Positions 27,427 to 36,426 of a stretch of DNA of 64,000 nucleotides are shown here, piece after piece. The notes under the pieces are model-generated. The model saw only the letters and a list, made by a program, of their open reading frames with translations, was not told the DNA's origin and ran no database searches. How positions within the stretch are numbered: position 1 is the first letter of the stretch; each line of letters starts with the position of its first letter. Source of the stretch: Lentilactobacillus kisonensis DSM 19906 = JCM 15041 (GTDB lineage Bacteria; Bacillota; Bacilli; Lactobacillales; Lactobacillaceae). The stretch lies in contig NZ_AZEB01000001.1 in assembly GCF_001434135.1 (NCBI RefSeq), positions 248,001 through 312,000 of the forward strand, written 5' to 3'. A program made the position numbers and the translations under genes.

Positions 27427-27485
27427 CATTTAACAAAGGAGTGCCGCAATTCCCCCAGGAAATAACGGCACTCCTTTGTTAAATT
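27427..27485 (-). repeat. Perfect 18-bp inverted repeat downstream of ylbF-family gene
   Basis: TTTAACAAAGGAGTGCCG and its exact complement enclose 19 bases. There is no T-run, so it is a poor classical terminator; it may stabilise a 3' end. A further inverted pair TTGATCCC/GGGATCAA stands at about 27502-27538. Confidence 0.7.
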
Positions 27486-27558
27486 CTGAGATCCAAGCAT
27501 CTATTGATCCCGTCTTATGAGCTTAAAATCTGGGATCAACCGCCATTGCCATGACCTT

Positions 27559-27903
27559 TTAGCTTCGGTAAAGCTCCATGAGCGGTTTCGTCACCAAATC
27601 ATTAACGTCACCCAAAACCGTATTGAGTGCTTTTTCATTTTTCATTAAATCTGAAATAATTGAGCTCTGCCCCATCTTACTAGCCATTGCTTGGGCATTT
27701 GCAATCTCTTCTTGAGTTGGCTGAGTACCTTGCATTTGCTTTTGTTGTAACTGCATTTGAGTCGTTTGGAATTGTTTGAACAATTGGAACGTGTCTGGGT
27801 CAGCCTTAAGACGCTCATACGTTGCCTTTAAGTCCCCAAATTCCTTAGTAGTGACTAACTCCTGCTGTAGTTGGGTAGCGAGTTCAGTTAATTTATCATT
27901 CAT
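27559..27903 (-). CDS. YlbF/YmcA family protein (YheA-like)
   Basis: The 114-residue, mainly helical protein belongs to the YlbF/YmcA (Com_YlbF) family, judged from LATQLQQELVTTKEFGDLKA and the FKQFQTTQMQLQQKQMQG segment. B. subtilis relatives include YlbF and YmcA (RNase Y partners) and YheA. Near yhaMNO the YheA-like member is the best match. The ATG at 27901-27903 has AAGGTGG 8 bases upstream. Confidence 0.88.
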   Translation of the reverse strand: MNDKLTELATQLQQELVTTKEFGDLKATYERLKADPDTFQLFKQFQTTQMQLQQKQMQGTQPTQEEIANAQAMASKMGQSSIISDLMKNEKALNTVLGDVNDLVTKPLMELYRS

Positions 27904-27997
27904 TAAATTATCCACCTTATCTTCGTATTTATTTTAGTTTAACATAAAGCTAACCAGATGCGAATGCTCCATCAAGAAGCATTGTAGATTCTCTCGA

Positions 27998-30085
27998 TTA
28001 ATGGCCAAACCAATTTTTAACATCATCAATCAGCTGCTTAGCCTTTTCTTCAACCTGACTAGAATATTCATTAGTTTTCTTTTGAATTGTATCCCAAACA
28101 CTACCGTTATTGGTTTGATCTTGAACAATTGATTGCGCGTCTTTAGTATTAAAGGTTGAATTTTTCGTATATGGCAACATTGTCTGCATTTCATTTTTGA
28201 ACAGCGGGCCAACGCCGGTCCCACTCAGGTTCTCTAAATGATGAGCCTGACTAGTACTATCAAAGCCTTCCCACGTAGCCACTACCAAGTCAGGGGTATA
28301 TCCGATGATCCACTTATCCTTAGTTGCATCAGCGGACCCGGTATCATCGGCTTCGGTACTCCCGGTTTTGCCGGCAACTTGATAGCCATATGGTTTGGCA
28401 TCTGCACCAGTCCCATTGTTGAATACCCCGAGCATCATACTCGTCATCTGCTTAGCAACCGCTGAGGACATAATTTGACGCCCCTGTTGCTTTTCCGTAT
28501 TATCTACCACAACCTTACCAGTTGAGTCGACAATTTTGCGAATGTAAAATGGCTTGACAATTTTACCGCCGTTTGCGAATGCCGTATAGGCACCTGCCAT
28601 CTGTTGGGGGGATACGCCACCAGACATCCCACCAAGTGCCAGGGCTAAGTTCTTATCCTTTTTAGTGACTGGAATGTTGAAGTCCTTCACTGATTGATAT
28701 CCCCGGTCCACCCCGATTTGATTCAGTAACCAAACCGCTGGGGCATTCATACTTTGAGCTAATGCCTCGTACATCGGCACTTTCCCCTGGTATACATTGT
28801 TATAATTCTTTGGTGTGTAATGATTGGTACCATAGGATTTCTTCTTATCAACTAATTCAGAATCAAACTTATACCCAGCCTCAAGTGCAGGAGTGTATAC
28901 CGCCAATGGCTTCATCGTCGACCCCGGCTGCCGGTCAATTTGAGTTGCCCGGTTGTACCCACGGAAAACATGCGCCCCACGACCACCAACAACGGCAGTA
29001 ACCCCACCGGTTGTTGGTGATACTCCGATCGAAGCAGCTTGAACCTTGGTCCCATCGGTAGCGTTTGCCGGGAAATAATAGTTGTTATTAAACGTCGTCT
29101 GCATTGCTTGCTGTTGAGATTGATTAAGATTCGTGTAAATTCGATAACCACGGTTCATAATCTCGGATTCGGTTAACCCATATTTGCTAATTGCTTCATC
29201 GATAACAGCATCAAAGTAATACGGATAGCGATAACCATCCTTTCTGACATAGGTATCTCGAAGGACAATCGGGGTTCGTTTATAATAATTAGCTTGCGCT
29301 TGAGTCAACTTGTTATTCTCAACCATTAGCTGTAAAACAACGTTTCGCCGCCACTTTGCCGCTTTTGGATGATCAATCGGGTTAAATGCACTAGGCGACG
29401 TCAACATCCCAGCCAGAACAGCGGAATCCGGAACGGAAAGGTCAACCGCATTTTGGCCAAAATACTTTTGGGCAGCATCCTGAACCCCCCACACCCCATT
29501 GCCAAAGTAGGCATTATTAAGGTACATTGTCAGAATTTCTTTTTTGGAATAAACGTTCTCAACCTGAACTGATAAAAACAGTTCTTTTAGCTTTCGGGTC
29601 ATCGTTTGCTCCTGGGATAAATAAGCATTCTTAACCAATTGCTGAGTTAACGTACTCCCGCCACCGCTAATATAATCACGATGTAACAGCTTGTTCTTAA
29701 CAAGCAAAAACATTGCCCGGGCAATTCCCTTAACTGAAAAACCATACTCATGATAAAAGTTACGATCTTCAGTCGAAAGAACGGCTTTAGGAATATTTTT
29801 TGAAACTTTATTTAATTGGACATAGGTGCCCTTTTGTGCATATAGTTCTCCCGCTTTGTGATTACTAGTATCAAAGATCTCGGTTGTTTTGGCAAGCGAG
29901 GATTCCAAATTTTGGACGTGAGCCGTCTTAGCCAAAAAAACCAAATAGGTACTCATCATTAATCCAACGCTTAAGAATAAAACAACCAACCATTTAACCA
30001 AATGATACTTGCGACAAAAACGGTTAAATCGTTTAAATAAAGGTCCAGCCTTTTTTCTAAATGATTTGGTTGAATTGTTGTTCAT
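27998..30085 (-). CDS. Class A penicillin-binding protein (PBP2A/PBP1-type)
   Basis: This bifunctional wall synthase polymerises and cross-links glycan. The 695 residues have a basic cytosolic N-terminus, one membrane anchor (LVVLFLSVGLMMSTYLVFL near 35), a GT51 glycosyltransferase (TEDRNFYHEYGFS near 115; GGGSTLTQQLVKN) and a transpeptidase with STMK near residue 387, SMN near 445 and KTGS near 570. The Asn/Thr-rich tail ends in WFGH. I chose the second of two ATG codons because GGAG lies 7 bases before it and only 1 base before the first. Confidence 0.94.
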   Translation of the reverse strand: MNNNSTKSFRKKAGPLFKRFNRFCRKYHLVKWLVVLFLSVGLMMSTYLVFLAKTAHVQNLESSLAKTTEIFDTSNHKAGELYAQKGTYVQLNKVSKNIPKAVLSTEDRNFYHEYGFSVKGIARAMFLLVKNKLLHRDYISGGGSTLTQQLVKNAYLSQEQTMTRKLKELFLSVQVENVYSKKEILTMYLNNAYFGNGVWGVQDAAQKYFGQNAVDLSVPDSAVLAGMLTSPSAFNPIDHPKAAKWRRNVVLQLMVENNKLTQAQANYYKRTPIVLRDTYVRKDGYRYPYYFDAVIDEAISKYGLTESEIMNRGYRIYTNLNQSQQQAMQTTFNNNYYFPANATDGTKVQAASIGVSPTTGGVTAVVGGRGAHVFRGYNRATQIDRQPGSTMKPLAVYTPALEAGYKFDSELVDKKKSYGTNHYTPKNYNNVYQGKVPMYEALAQSMNAPAVWLLNQIGVDRGYQSVKDFNIPVTKKDKNLALALGGMSGGVSPQQMAGAYTAFANGGKIVKPFYIRKIVDSTGKVVVDNTEKQQGRQIMSSAVAKQMTSMMLGVFNNGTGADAKPYGYQVAGKTGSTEADDTGSADATKDKWIIGYTPDLVVATWEGFDSTSQAHHLENLSGTGVGPLFKNEMQTMLPYTKNSTFNTKDAQSIVQDQTNNGSVWDTIQKKTNEYSSQVEEKAKQLIDDVKNWFGH

Positions 30086-30257
30086 ACTCATACTCCTTTT
30101 ATAAATACTTACACATTGTATCACATCATTGATTTTGGGTTTTTAGCTGTCTTGAAAACTTAATGAGGTTTTAAAGTGTGACGATAAAAGAAGCAGGAAC
30201 CGCAAGTGGCTAATTTTCAAAATAGGAATAAAAGAATATTGTATTTTCGCCAATATA

Positions 30258-30300
30258 AAACGAGTGCGAGACAGCTTGAACCGTTGTCTCACACTCGCTT
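30258..30300 (-). terminator. Terminator of argS
   Basis: CGAGTGtGAGACA pairs with TGTCTCgCACTCG around an 11-base loop, followed on the minus strand by TTTTAT. It lies about 30 bases past the argS stop. Confidence 0.85.
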
Positions 30301-30331
30301 AGTGGCTTAGTATAAAATTATTTTAACTTAA

Positions 30332-32023
30332 TTACATTGCATCAGGTGCTTTAACGCCTAACAAATTAAGTGATTCCTTTAAGACGATTGAAACTGCTTT
30401 AACCAGTGACAAACGTGCACCTAATTGATCATCTTCAACTAAAATCTTGGAATGGGCATAGTACTTATTGAAAGCTTTAGCTAATCGCAGTGCATACTTA
30501 GCGACTTCGGATGGTTCAAAGTCCTTGCATGCACTTTCAATGATGGCTGGGAACTCTTTCAATGATGTCAGTGTTTCCCAAGCAGCTGGATCATCAAGGG
30601 CCTTATCAGCACCATGGAAGTCAATCGTACCAGCTTTTCGAAGGATACTTTCAGCTCTAGCATGTGAATATTGAACATATGGGCCGGTTTCGCCTTCGAA
30701 CTTTAATTGATCTTCAAGAACAAAGTCGATGTTATTAGTCCGTTCATTCTTTAAATCACCAAAGATAATGGCACCAACACCAACCTCCTTGGCAACCTCT
30801 TCTTTATTTGGCAAATCAGGATTCTTCGCTTCAATTTGCTTCTTAGCAAGTTCGATAGCATCGTCAAGAACTTGATCCAACAAAATAATTCGGCCAGATC
30901 GGGTTGACAATTTTTTACCGTTAACGGTAATTAGCCCAAATGGAATATGATGAAGATTTTCAGCTGATGGGAGTCCCATCTCTAATAAAACAGCCTTTAA
31001 TTGCTGGAAGTAATACGTTTGTTCTGAACCGACAACGTACAAGTTCATCGCTGGTTTATAGGTTCTATCACGATAAATTGCGGTGGCAATATCACGAGTA
31101 ATATAAAGCGTAGCACCATCACTCTTAAGAATTAATGCGGGGTTCAAATTGTACTTATCAAGTTTCACCACCTGGGCACCTTGTGATTCAACTAATAAGC
31201 CTTTATCCTTAAGAATTTGGATTCCTTCGTCCATCTTGTCATTATAGAAAGCCTCACCATTATAGGTGTCAAAAGTTACGCCCAATTTATCATAAATCTT
31301 GTTAAACGATTCAAGTGAAACTTTACGGAACCATTTCCAAAGGTAAACTTCCTCTTCATTACCATCTTCCAATTTCTTAAAGGTTTCCCGAGCTTCATCG
31401 TCTAGTTCTGGATGTTCCTTATCTTCTTGATGGAATTTAACATAATATTTAACTAAATTATTAATTGGGTCTTTACGAACATCATCTTCATTACCCCATT
31501 TTTTATAAGCCACAATCAGCTTACCAAATTGAGTTCCCCAATCCCCTAAATGGTTATCTTTGATTGGATGATAACCGTTTTTTACCAAAATCTTGGCAAT
31601 CGAATTACCGATAACAGTTGAACGCAAATGACCCATTGAAATCGGTTTGGCAATATTGGGTGATGACATATCAATTGGAACATTACCACCCTTACCATTA
31701 TCATTTTGACCATAAGCGGCACCCTGTTCAATAATATCAGTTAAGATTTCATTACTAAACTGACCTTTGTCTAGGAAAAAGTTAATATAAGCACCCTTGG
31801 CTTCAACCTTTTCATAAGAAGTCTGATCAATCTTAGCAACTAAATCAGCTGCAATCTGGTTAGGTGCTTTATGAAGAACCTTAGCGAGTGCAAAAGCTGG
31901 GAATGCTAAATCCCCCATTGTCTGTGTTTTTGGCTGCTCTAGCTTCTCGTAAACTTCCGCTGACGATAACTCATCGTTTAAAACGCTCAAAATTGAATTT
32001 GTAACCTGTGCCTTATAATCCAT
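30332..32023 (-). CDS. argS: Arginyl-tRNA synthetase
   Basis: The class I synthetase charges tRNA-Arg. The 563 residues include an N-terminal Add-1 domain, the HIGH-like segment SSPNIAKPISMGHLRST (HL in GHLRST) near residue 120, the signature INGKKLSTRSG-type loop VNGKKLSTRSGRII near 385, and a DALR anticodon domain (YVQYSHARAESILRK; KYALRLAKAFNKYY). The ATG at 32021-32023 lies 9 bases after GGAGG; an upstream in-frame ATG would begin within the leader. A T-box leader controls it. Confidence 0.98.
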   Translation of the reverse strand: MDYKAQVTNSILSVLNDELSSAEVYEKLEQPKTQTMGDLAFPAFALAKVLHKAPNQIAADLVAKIDQTSYEKVEAKGAYINFFLDKGQFSNEILTDIIEQGAAYGQNDNGKGGNVPIDMSSPNIAKPISMGHLRSTVIGNSIAKILVKNGYHPIKDNHLGDWGTQFGKLIVAYKKWGNEDDVRKDPINNLVKYYVKFHQEDKEHPELDDEARETFKKLEDGNEEEVYLWKWFRKVSLESFNKIYDKLGVTFDTYNGEAFYNDKMDEGIQILKDKGLLVESQGAQVVKLDKYNLNPALILKSDGATLYITRDIATAIYRDRTYKPAMNLYVVGSEQTYYFQQLKAVLLEMGLPSAENLHHIPFGLITVNGKKLSTRSGRIILLDQVLDDAIELAKKQIEAKNPDLPNKEEVAKEVGVGAIIFGDLKNERTNNIDFVLEDQLKFEGETGPYVQYSHARAESILRKAGTIDFHGADKALDDPAAWETLTSLKEFPAIIESACKDFEPSEVAKYALRLAKAFNKYYAHSKILVEDDQLGARLSLVKAVSIVLKESLNLLGVKAPDAM

Positions 32024-32050
32024 AACTAATTTCCTCCGTCTACAAATATA

Positions 32051-32265
32051 CAAAAAAACTCTTACAAAAAAATTGTAAGAGACGAGTAAACCCGCGGTAC
32101 CACTCTATTTGATAAAAAATATCCGCTCAAATTATTAACTTATTATTCTAAAAAGCGCGCTTCGCTGACTAAATAATTCGGCTCTCACCATCCCGAAATC
32201 GCTTAATACTTAGCAACCAACTACTCCTCTTTTATCGCCGAATAATCTAACTTCTTAGAAGTAAC
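32051..32265 (-). promoter_or_regulatory. T-box leader of argS
   Basis: On the minus strand the T-box GAGTGGTACCGCGGG (32089-32107) is followed by a terminator CTCTTACAA/TTGTAAGAG with seven T (32051-32081). Uncharged tRNA-Arg should promote read-through. A weak TTGACT/TTACTT pair 17 bases apart near 32270-32300 could be its promoter. The specifier triplet was not resolved. Confidence 0.9.
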
Positions 32266-32333
32266 CTGATGACCCTAATACAGTCAACGTTAATTGATGT
32301 TACTTCGATACCCCGTAGCAATGCCTGCTACGA

Positions 32334-32404
32334 AGCGGGTAACGGGAATCGGACCCGCGACGCAAGCTTGGGAAGCTTGAATTTTACCACTAAACTATAC
32401 CCGC
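32334..32404 (-). tRNA. tRNA-Gly (anticodon CCC)
   Basis: The acceptor stem is GCGGGTA/TACCCGC, the anticodon arm is CAAGC-TTCCCAA-GCTTG and the T-arm is GCGGG-TCCGATT-CCCGT. The anticodon by position is CCC. CCA is not encoded. It lies directly upstream of the argS leader in the same orientation. Confidence 0.9.
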
Positions 32405-32416
32405 ATAACAAAAACA

Positions 32417-32445
32417 ATTATATCACGCTTGCTTGTCTTTGTCAT
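32417..32445 (-). promoter_or_regulatory. Promoter of tRNA-Gly
   Basis: Minus-strand ATGACA (32440-32445) and a perfect TATAAT (32417-32422) are 17 bases apart, 12 bases before the tRNA 5' end. Confidence 0.8.
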
Positions 32446-32529
32446 AATGTTTTGAAATTTATAAAGAACTCGCAAAAAGATTGCTTTTTGATACTAAATT
32501 ATTGATACTAAAGTAAAGAGGTGTTTGGG

Positions 32530-32868
32530 ATGTGGATCATACTTAATTACGCATGTTGGGGGATTTTTTTTCTGAACTTCATTTGGGGATTCACCCGGCC
32601 CATCAAAAAACGAGTAATCGATTCGATGATGATTTCTAGATTGTTCTATTGGTTAATCGTTATTAGCCAAGTTGTCATTGCGTTACGATCATTTCACCGT
32701 CATCCCGCAATGGTTATCATAGGTGTCCTTATAACCCTCGTTGTAATCGCCCTCACTGAAAATGCATATGGTCGCAAACAAGATACTCACTACACGCCGA
32801 GATTGTTATGGCTGCTAGTGATTATTACGCCACTGGCGGTCATCATCCAGACACTTGTCAACTATTAA
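32530..32868 (+). CDS. YisL/DUF1516-like membrane protein
   Basis: The 112-residue protein has four hydrophobic segments (starting MWIILNYACWGIFFLNFIWG). The layout resembles the UPF0344/YisL (DUF1516) family, whose function is unknown. The ATG has GAGGTG 6 bases upstream. It stands alone and converges on the racemase gene, whose stop lies 8 bases away. Confidence 0.75.
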   Translation: MWIILNYACWGIFFLNFIWGFTRPIKKRVIDSMMISRLFYWLIVISQVVIALRSFHRHPAMVIIGVLITLVVIALTENAYGRKQDTHYTPRLLWLLVIITPLAVIIQTLVNY

Positions 32869-32876
32869 CTAGTTGA

Positions 32877-33593
32877 CTATTTTTTTTGTCTTCGTATCTT
32901 TTCAATCCATTCAATTGAGCGGTCGGCTAGCACTGCCTGTGCATCAATTACTGGATACTCATGATTGCCAGCTCGCTGTTCAGCCACCGATAATTCTGTG
33001 CATCCAAGCACGACAATATCGCAATGAAAGTCATTGACCATTTCAGCTAAAATATGATGATAAAGATCGGCGTCGACAGTATTTTTTTGTTTAACATCAT
33101 CGTAGATCAACTCCATTGTTTGATCCGCAATTTCCGCCGTGGGTTTAAATAATTCATAGCCGGCATCAATAATCTCACGGTCATAAATACCATCATGAAG
33201 TGTTCCTTTAGTCGCAATCAAACCGACTTTTCTAGCATGAGGAACGTGATCCTTAATTGCTTTGATTGTCTCATGCGGCATATTCAGAATTGGGACATCC
33301 GTTAATGCCTGCAAGTCATCATAGAAATAATGGGCTGTATTACAGGGAATTGCAAAAAAAGCCGGATGCAGTTGACTTTGCTGTTTGATATCTTCAGCTA
33401 ACGGAACAAATGGATTCGGCTTAGAATGATCCAAAATATAATTTGTTCTGTCAGGAACCGTAGAATGATTGACCAAAATATAATTTAAGTAATCCTGATC
33501 CTTAGTCGCTGGTGTCCGCTCATTCAGAATATGAATAAAGGTCTCGGTCGCCTCAGTTCCCATCCCACCAATAATTGTAAAAAAGTTATCCAT
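32877..33593 (-). CDS. racD: Aspartate/glutamate racemase family protein (likely aspartate racemase)
   Basis: The 238-residue protein begins with GGMGTEATETFIHIL. The two catalytic Cys segments are AIPCNTAHYFYDDL near residue 80 and VVLGCTELSVAE near 195. It belongs to the PLP-independent Asp/Glu racemase family. It is the last gene of asnB-murE-ligase-racD, which argues that it makes D-Asp for the peptidoglycan bridge rather than D-Glu. Start has AAGGACTG upstream, 13 bases after the previous stop. Confidence 0.88.
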   Translation of the reverse strand: MDNFFTIIGGMGTEATETFIHILNERTPATKDQDYLNYILVNHSTVPDRTNYILDHSKPNPFVPLAEDIKQQSQLHPAFFAIPCNTAHYFYDDLQALTDVPILNMPHETIKAIKDHVPHARKVGLIATKGTLHDGIYDREIIDAGYELFKPTAEIADQTMELIYDDVKQKNTVDADLYHHILAEMVNDFHCDIVVLGCTELSVAEQRAGNHEYPVIDAQAVLADRSIEWIEKIRRQKK

Positions 33594-33606
33594 TATTAAT
33601 CAGTCC

Positions 33607-34857
33607 TTACTTAGCAACAAAATACCGTTTAAAATTCTTGGCATAATTATGAAACATCCATTTGTATAACGCATACCGCTTCACATTCTTGTCTTGTGCG
33701 TACCAGAATGTATCACCATAGCGGCCTTCTTTGATTAACTGAATTGCGTCATCCTTGGCAGCATTTTCCTTAGCATATGTCTTAAAAATTTTGGTTGATA
33801 CCCCTAGCCAAAGAAAGTATTTATTTTTATCTTGATTGGCGTATAGCGTTGGCTTAGTCTTCAAAGAATCAAACACGTAATCTTGAACGACCCAGTCGGC
33901 AAGTTTATAGCCATTCAAAGTCACAAAGAAACTGCTTCGTCCCGTTCGTAAGTTAATTTCAAATAATTTATAGGAATTATCCCTGGTATCAAACTTAATG
34001 TCAAAATTAGCGTAACCAGTAAAATTAATTTCCTCCAAAAAGGTTTGAACCCGATCATAAATATCCTGGTTAAATTCGGGAATAATTGCCACGTAGTTAC
34101 CAATCGCAGAAGGTGACGGGTCTTCCAAAAGTGGGTGACCCAAACACATTAATTTAACTTTGTGATTTTTATCAACATAAACATTCAGTGTTCGCATATT
34201 GCTGTCATCACCTGGAATGAAATCCTGGAGAATAAAGTCTGACGTATAGCCGTTATCGTAACTTTTAGCAATAACATCCTTAAATTCTGCTTCATCCTGA
34301 ATGATGAACGCCTTCTTACGACCCTCAAAATGAATATCTAGCCATTCCACACTGTTTGCCGGTTTAAGGGCAACTGGATATCCAAATGGCTGTTCAATTG
34401 TATCTCCTGATTCATATAGTTGTTTGGAAATGATTTTCGTTTTAGGATATGGCAAATCGTATTTGTCACACATTTTGTAAAAATTTTCTTTATCATTTAA
34501 TTTCTTAATCAAATCATAATCAATGTATGGACAAACAAAAACATCTTCTAGTTCTGCCTTGTGCTTAGAAATAAGTTCAGCGTACCCATCACCGCAACCG
34601 ATTAAAATAACCGGTTCAGTATGATCAGCGTATCGCTGCTTTATCCGTTTCATAGAATTAATCCACGTTGGATCCTCGCTGAACCCTGGAATTAGTTCTA
34701 AATCAACAACCTTGGTGTACCGGGTTGGTGCTAATCCTACTTGGGCAAACGCTTTGACTGGTTTGCCATAAATTTGGTAGAGACAGCGGGCCATTCCGTA
34801 TACATTAAAATCACTTCCCAAAAGAACGGGGGTAAAATCACCATTTTGATTAGTCAT
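33607..34857 (-). CDS. ATP-grasp carboxylate-amine ligase, probable D-aspartate ligase
   Basis: The 416-residue protein has an N-terminal Rossmann-like part (VLLGSDFNVYGMARCLY) and an ATP-grasp fold (about 120-330) with PYPKTKIIS, GYPVALKPANSVEW, FILQDFIPGDDSNM and FEINLRTGRSSFF. The family includes the Enterococcus/Lactococcus D-aspartate ligase, which attaches D-Asp to the Lys side chain of UDP-MurNAc-pentapeptide. The assignment rests on family plus operon context (murE 4 bases upstream, Asp racemase downstream). Confidence 0.85.
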   Translation of the reverse strand: MTNQNGDFTPVLLGSDFNVYGMARCLYQIYGKPVKAFAQVGLAPTRYTKVVDLELIPGFSEDPTWINSMKRIKQRYADHTEPVILIGCGDGYAELISKHKAELEDVFVCPYIDYDLIKKLNDKENFYKMCDKYDLPYPKTKIISKQLYESGDTIEQPFGYPVALKPANSVEWLDIHFEGRKKAFIIQDEAEFKDVIAKSYDNGYTSDFILQDFIPGDDSNMRTLNVYVDKNHKVKLMCLGHPLLEDPSPSAIGNYVAIIPEFNQDIYDRVQTFLEEINFTGYANFDIKFDTRDNSYKLFEINLRTGRSSFFVTLNGYKLADWVVQDYVFDSLKTKPTLYANQDKNKYFLWLGVSTKIFKTYAKENAAKDDAIQLIKEGRYGDTFWYAQDKNVKRYALYKWMFHNYAKNFKRYFVAK

Positions 34858-34861
34858 TCAA

Positions 34862-36397
34862 TTAAAGTCCTTTCACTAAATTTGCAACAATTGCGGCATC
34901 CCCTTCATAGGGAACGTTTTGACCATTAATTTTTTGAAACGCGTCGTGCCCCTTACCTGCAACAAGGACAACGTCTCCAGGTTGACTTTCGGTTACCGCC
35001 TTAGTGATTGCTGTTTTGCGGTCAGCAATATAGGAAACGGCCACCTTCTTTTTATCAATGTGGTCAGCGATCTTTGCTGCAATTACCTTAGGATCTTCGG
35101 TAGCTGGATCATCTGCCGTTAAGTAAGCTTGATCCGCGAACTCATTAATTGCCTTTCCAAGGCCCTCACGCCGATCAATCCCCTTGTCACCAGTACTACC
35201 AGTAATCACGGTAATTTTTCCCTTAGGCGCTTGGCTCTTCAAAAAGTTTAATACTGAGTGAAGGCTCCCATAGTTATGGGCATAATCAACATACATTGTC
35301 CCATGAGACTTACTTCGATAGATCTCCATTCGCCCCGGAACCGTCGTGTGCGCTAACCCATTTCGAATGTCATCGACACTCGCGTTCATCAGTGCACTTG
35401 TAATCGCTGCTGCAACGGCATTACCTTCATTGTAGTCTCCCGGAATGCCCACTTCATACTGACCATCAATTCCAAGCCTTTTAGCGTGATCAGTATTGGC
35501 AGTTAGCTGAATCTTATTATTGGTAAGTGAATCTTCAAGCGATGTATATTGAAAATCAACTGGGATTCCTAGTTCACTGACGACTGCTGTTCGACCATAA
35601 ATATAAATATTTTCTGGTTGGGTCGTTGCCTTGGCTGCATAATAAATATCCTTTATATGTGTGCCATCCGCGTTGAGAAGACAGATATTGGCGTTAACCA
35701 ATAGTTGTTCCTTACAATGTAAATAGTCAGCAAAAGTCGGATGCTCGTTTCTGCCAATATGGTCGGGAGAAATATTCAAAAAGACGCCAACATCATAATG
35801 AAGACCGTAAACCCGATTCTTCTTATAAGCCTGCGAAGAAACCTCCATTACTAAGTGTGACATGCCATTTTTAACAGCTGAATTCATATTCGTAAATAAA
35901 TCCAAGGATTCGGGGGTGGTCAAACTCGATTTAACAACGTCATTGGCCCCAGTTCCTACCACTGTGTTAATAGTTGAAAACAAGGCCACTTTTTTACCGT
36001 AAGTCCGGTCTAAAATTGATTTGGTGAAATATGCCGAGGTCGTTTTCCCCTTAGTTCCTGTAAAAGCAATTGTTGGTAACCCATTTTGTGGATATCCAAA
36101 AAATGCCGCACTTAACAGCGACATTGATTTTTGGATATTAGTCACGATAATTCCAGGGATGACCACATTATCGTATTGTTTTTCAGAAACGTAGGCAAGG
36201 GCACCCTGACTTTGAGCAGCCAACAAGTAATCCGGTTTAAAGTTTCCCTTACAAAAAAACAGGCACTTTCCAGAGACTAACTTAGAATTGTAAGCAATCT
36301 GCTTAAAGTTCAGGCTTAAATCACCCAATTGACTATCAACTAGTAAATGATGCTCTTTTAAGATCGTCAAAATTTCGTCAAGCGTAATCTGTGCCAA
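34862..36397 (-). CDS. murE: UDP-MurNAc-tripeptide synthetase, L-Lys type MurE
   Basis: MurE adds the third residue of the stem peptide. The 511 residues contain the ATP loop FTGTKGKTTSAYF near residue 110, the UDP-MurNAc domain, DYAHNYGSLHSVL near 345 and the C-terminal ligase domain. The amino-acid-selecting loop reads TADDPATEDP; mDAP enzymes have DNPR there, so L-Lys is more likely. The start is TTG, with GAAGG 8 bases before it. It lies between asnB (29 bases) and the D-Asp ligase (4 bases). Confidence 0.92.
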   Translation of the reverse strand: MAQITLDEILTILKEHHLLVDSQLGDLSLNFKQIAYNSKLVSGKCLFFCKGNFKPDYLLAAQSQGALAYVSEKQYDNVVIPGIIVTNIQKSMSLLSAAFFGYPQNGLPTIAFTGTKGKTTSAYFTKSILDRTYGKKVALFSTINTVVGTGANDVVKSSLTTPESLDLFTNMNSAVKNGMSHLVMEVSSQAYKKNRVYGLHYDVGVFLNISPDHIGRNEHPTFADYLHCKEQLLVNANICLLNADGTHIKDIYYAAKATTQPENIYIYGRTAVVSELGIPVDFQYTSLEDSLTNNKIQLTANTDHAKRLGIDGQYEVGIPGDYNEGNAVAAAITSALMNASVDDIRNGLAHTTVPGRMEIYRSKSHGTMYVDYAHNYGSLHSVLNFLKSQAPKGKITVITGSTGDKGIDRREGLGKAINEFADQAYLTADDPATEDPKVIAAKIADHIDKKKVAVSYIADRKTAITKAVTESQPGDVVLVAGKGHDAFQKINGQNVPYEGDAAIVANLVKGL

Positions 36398-36426
36398 TTC
36401 GTATACCTTCCATTTCCTGATGATGT

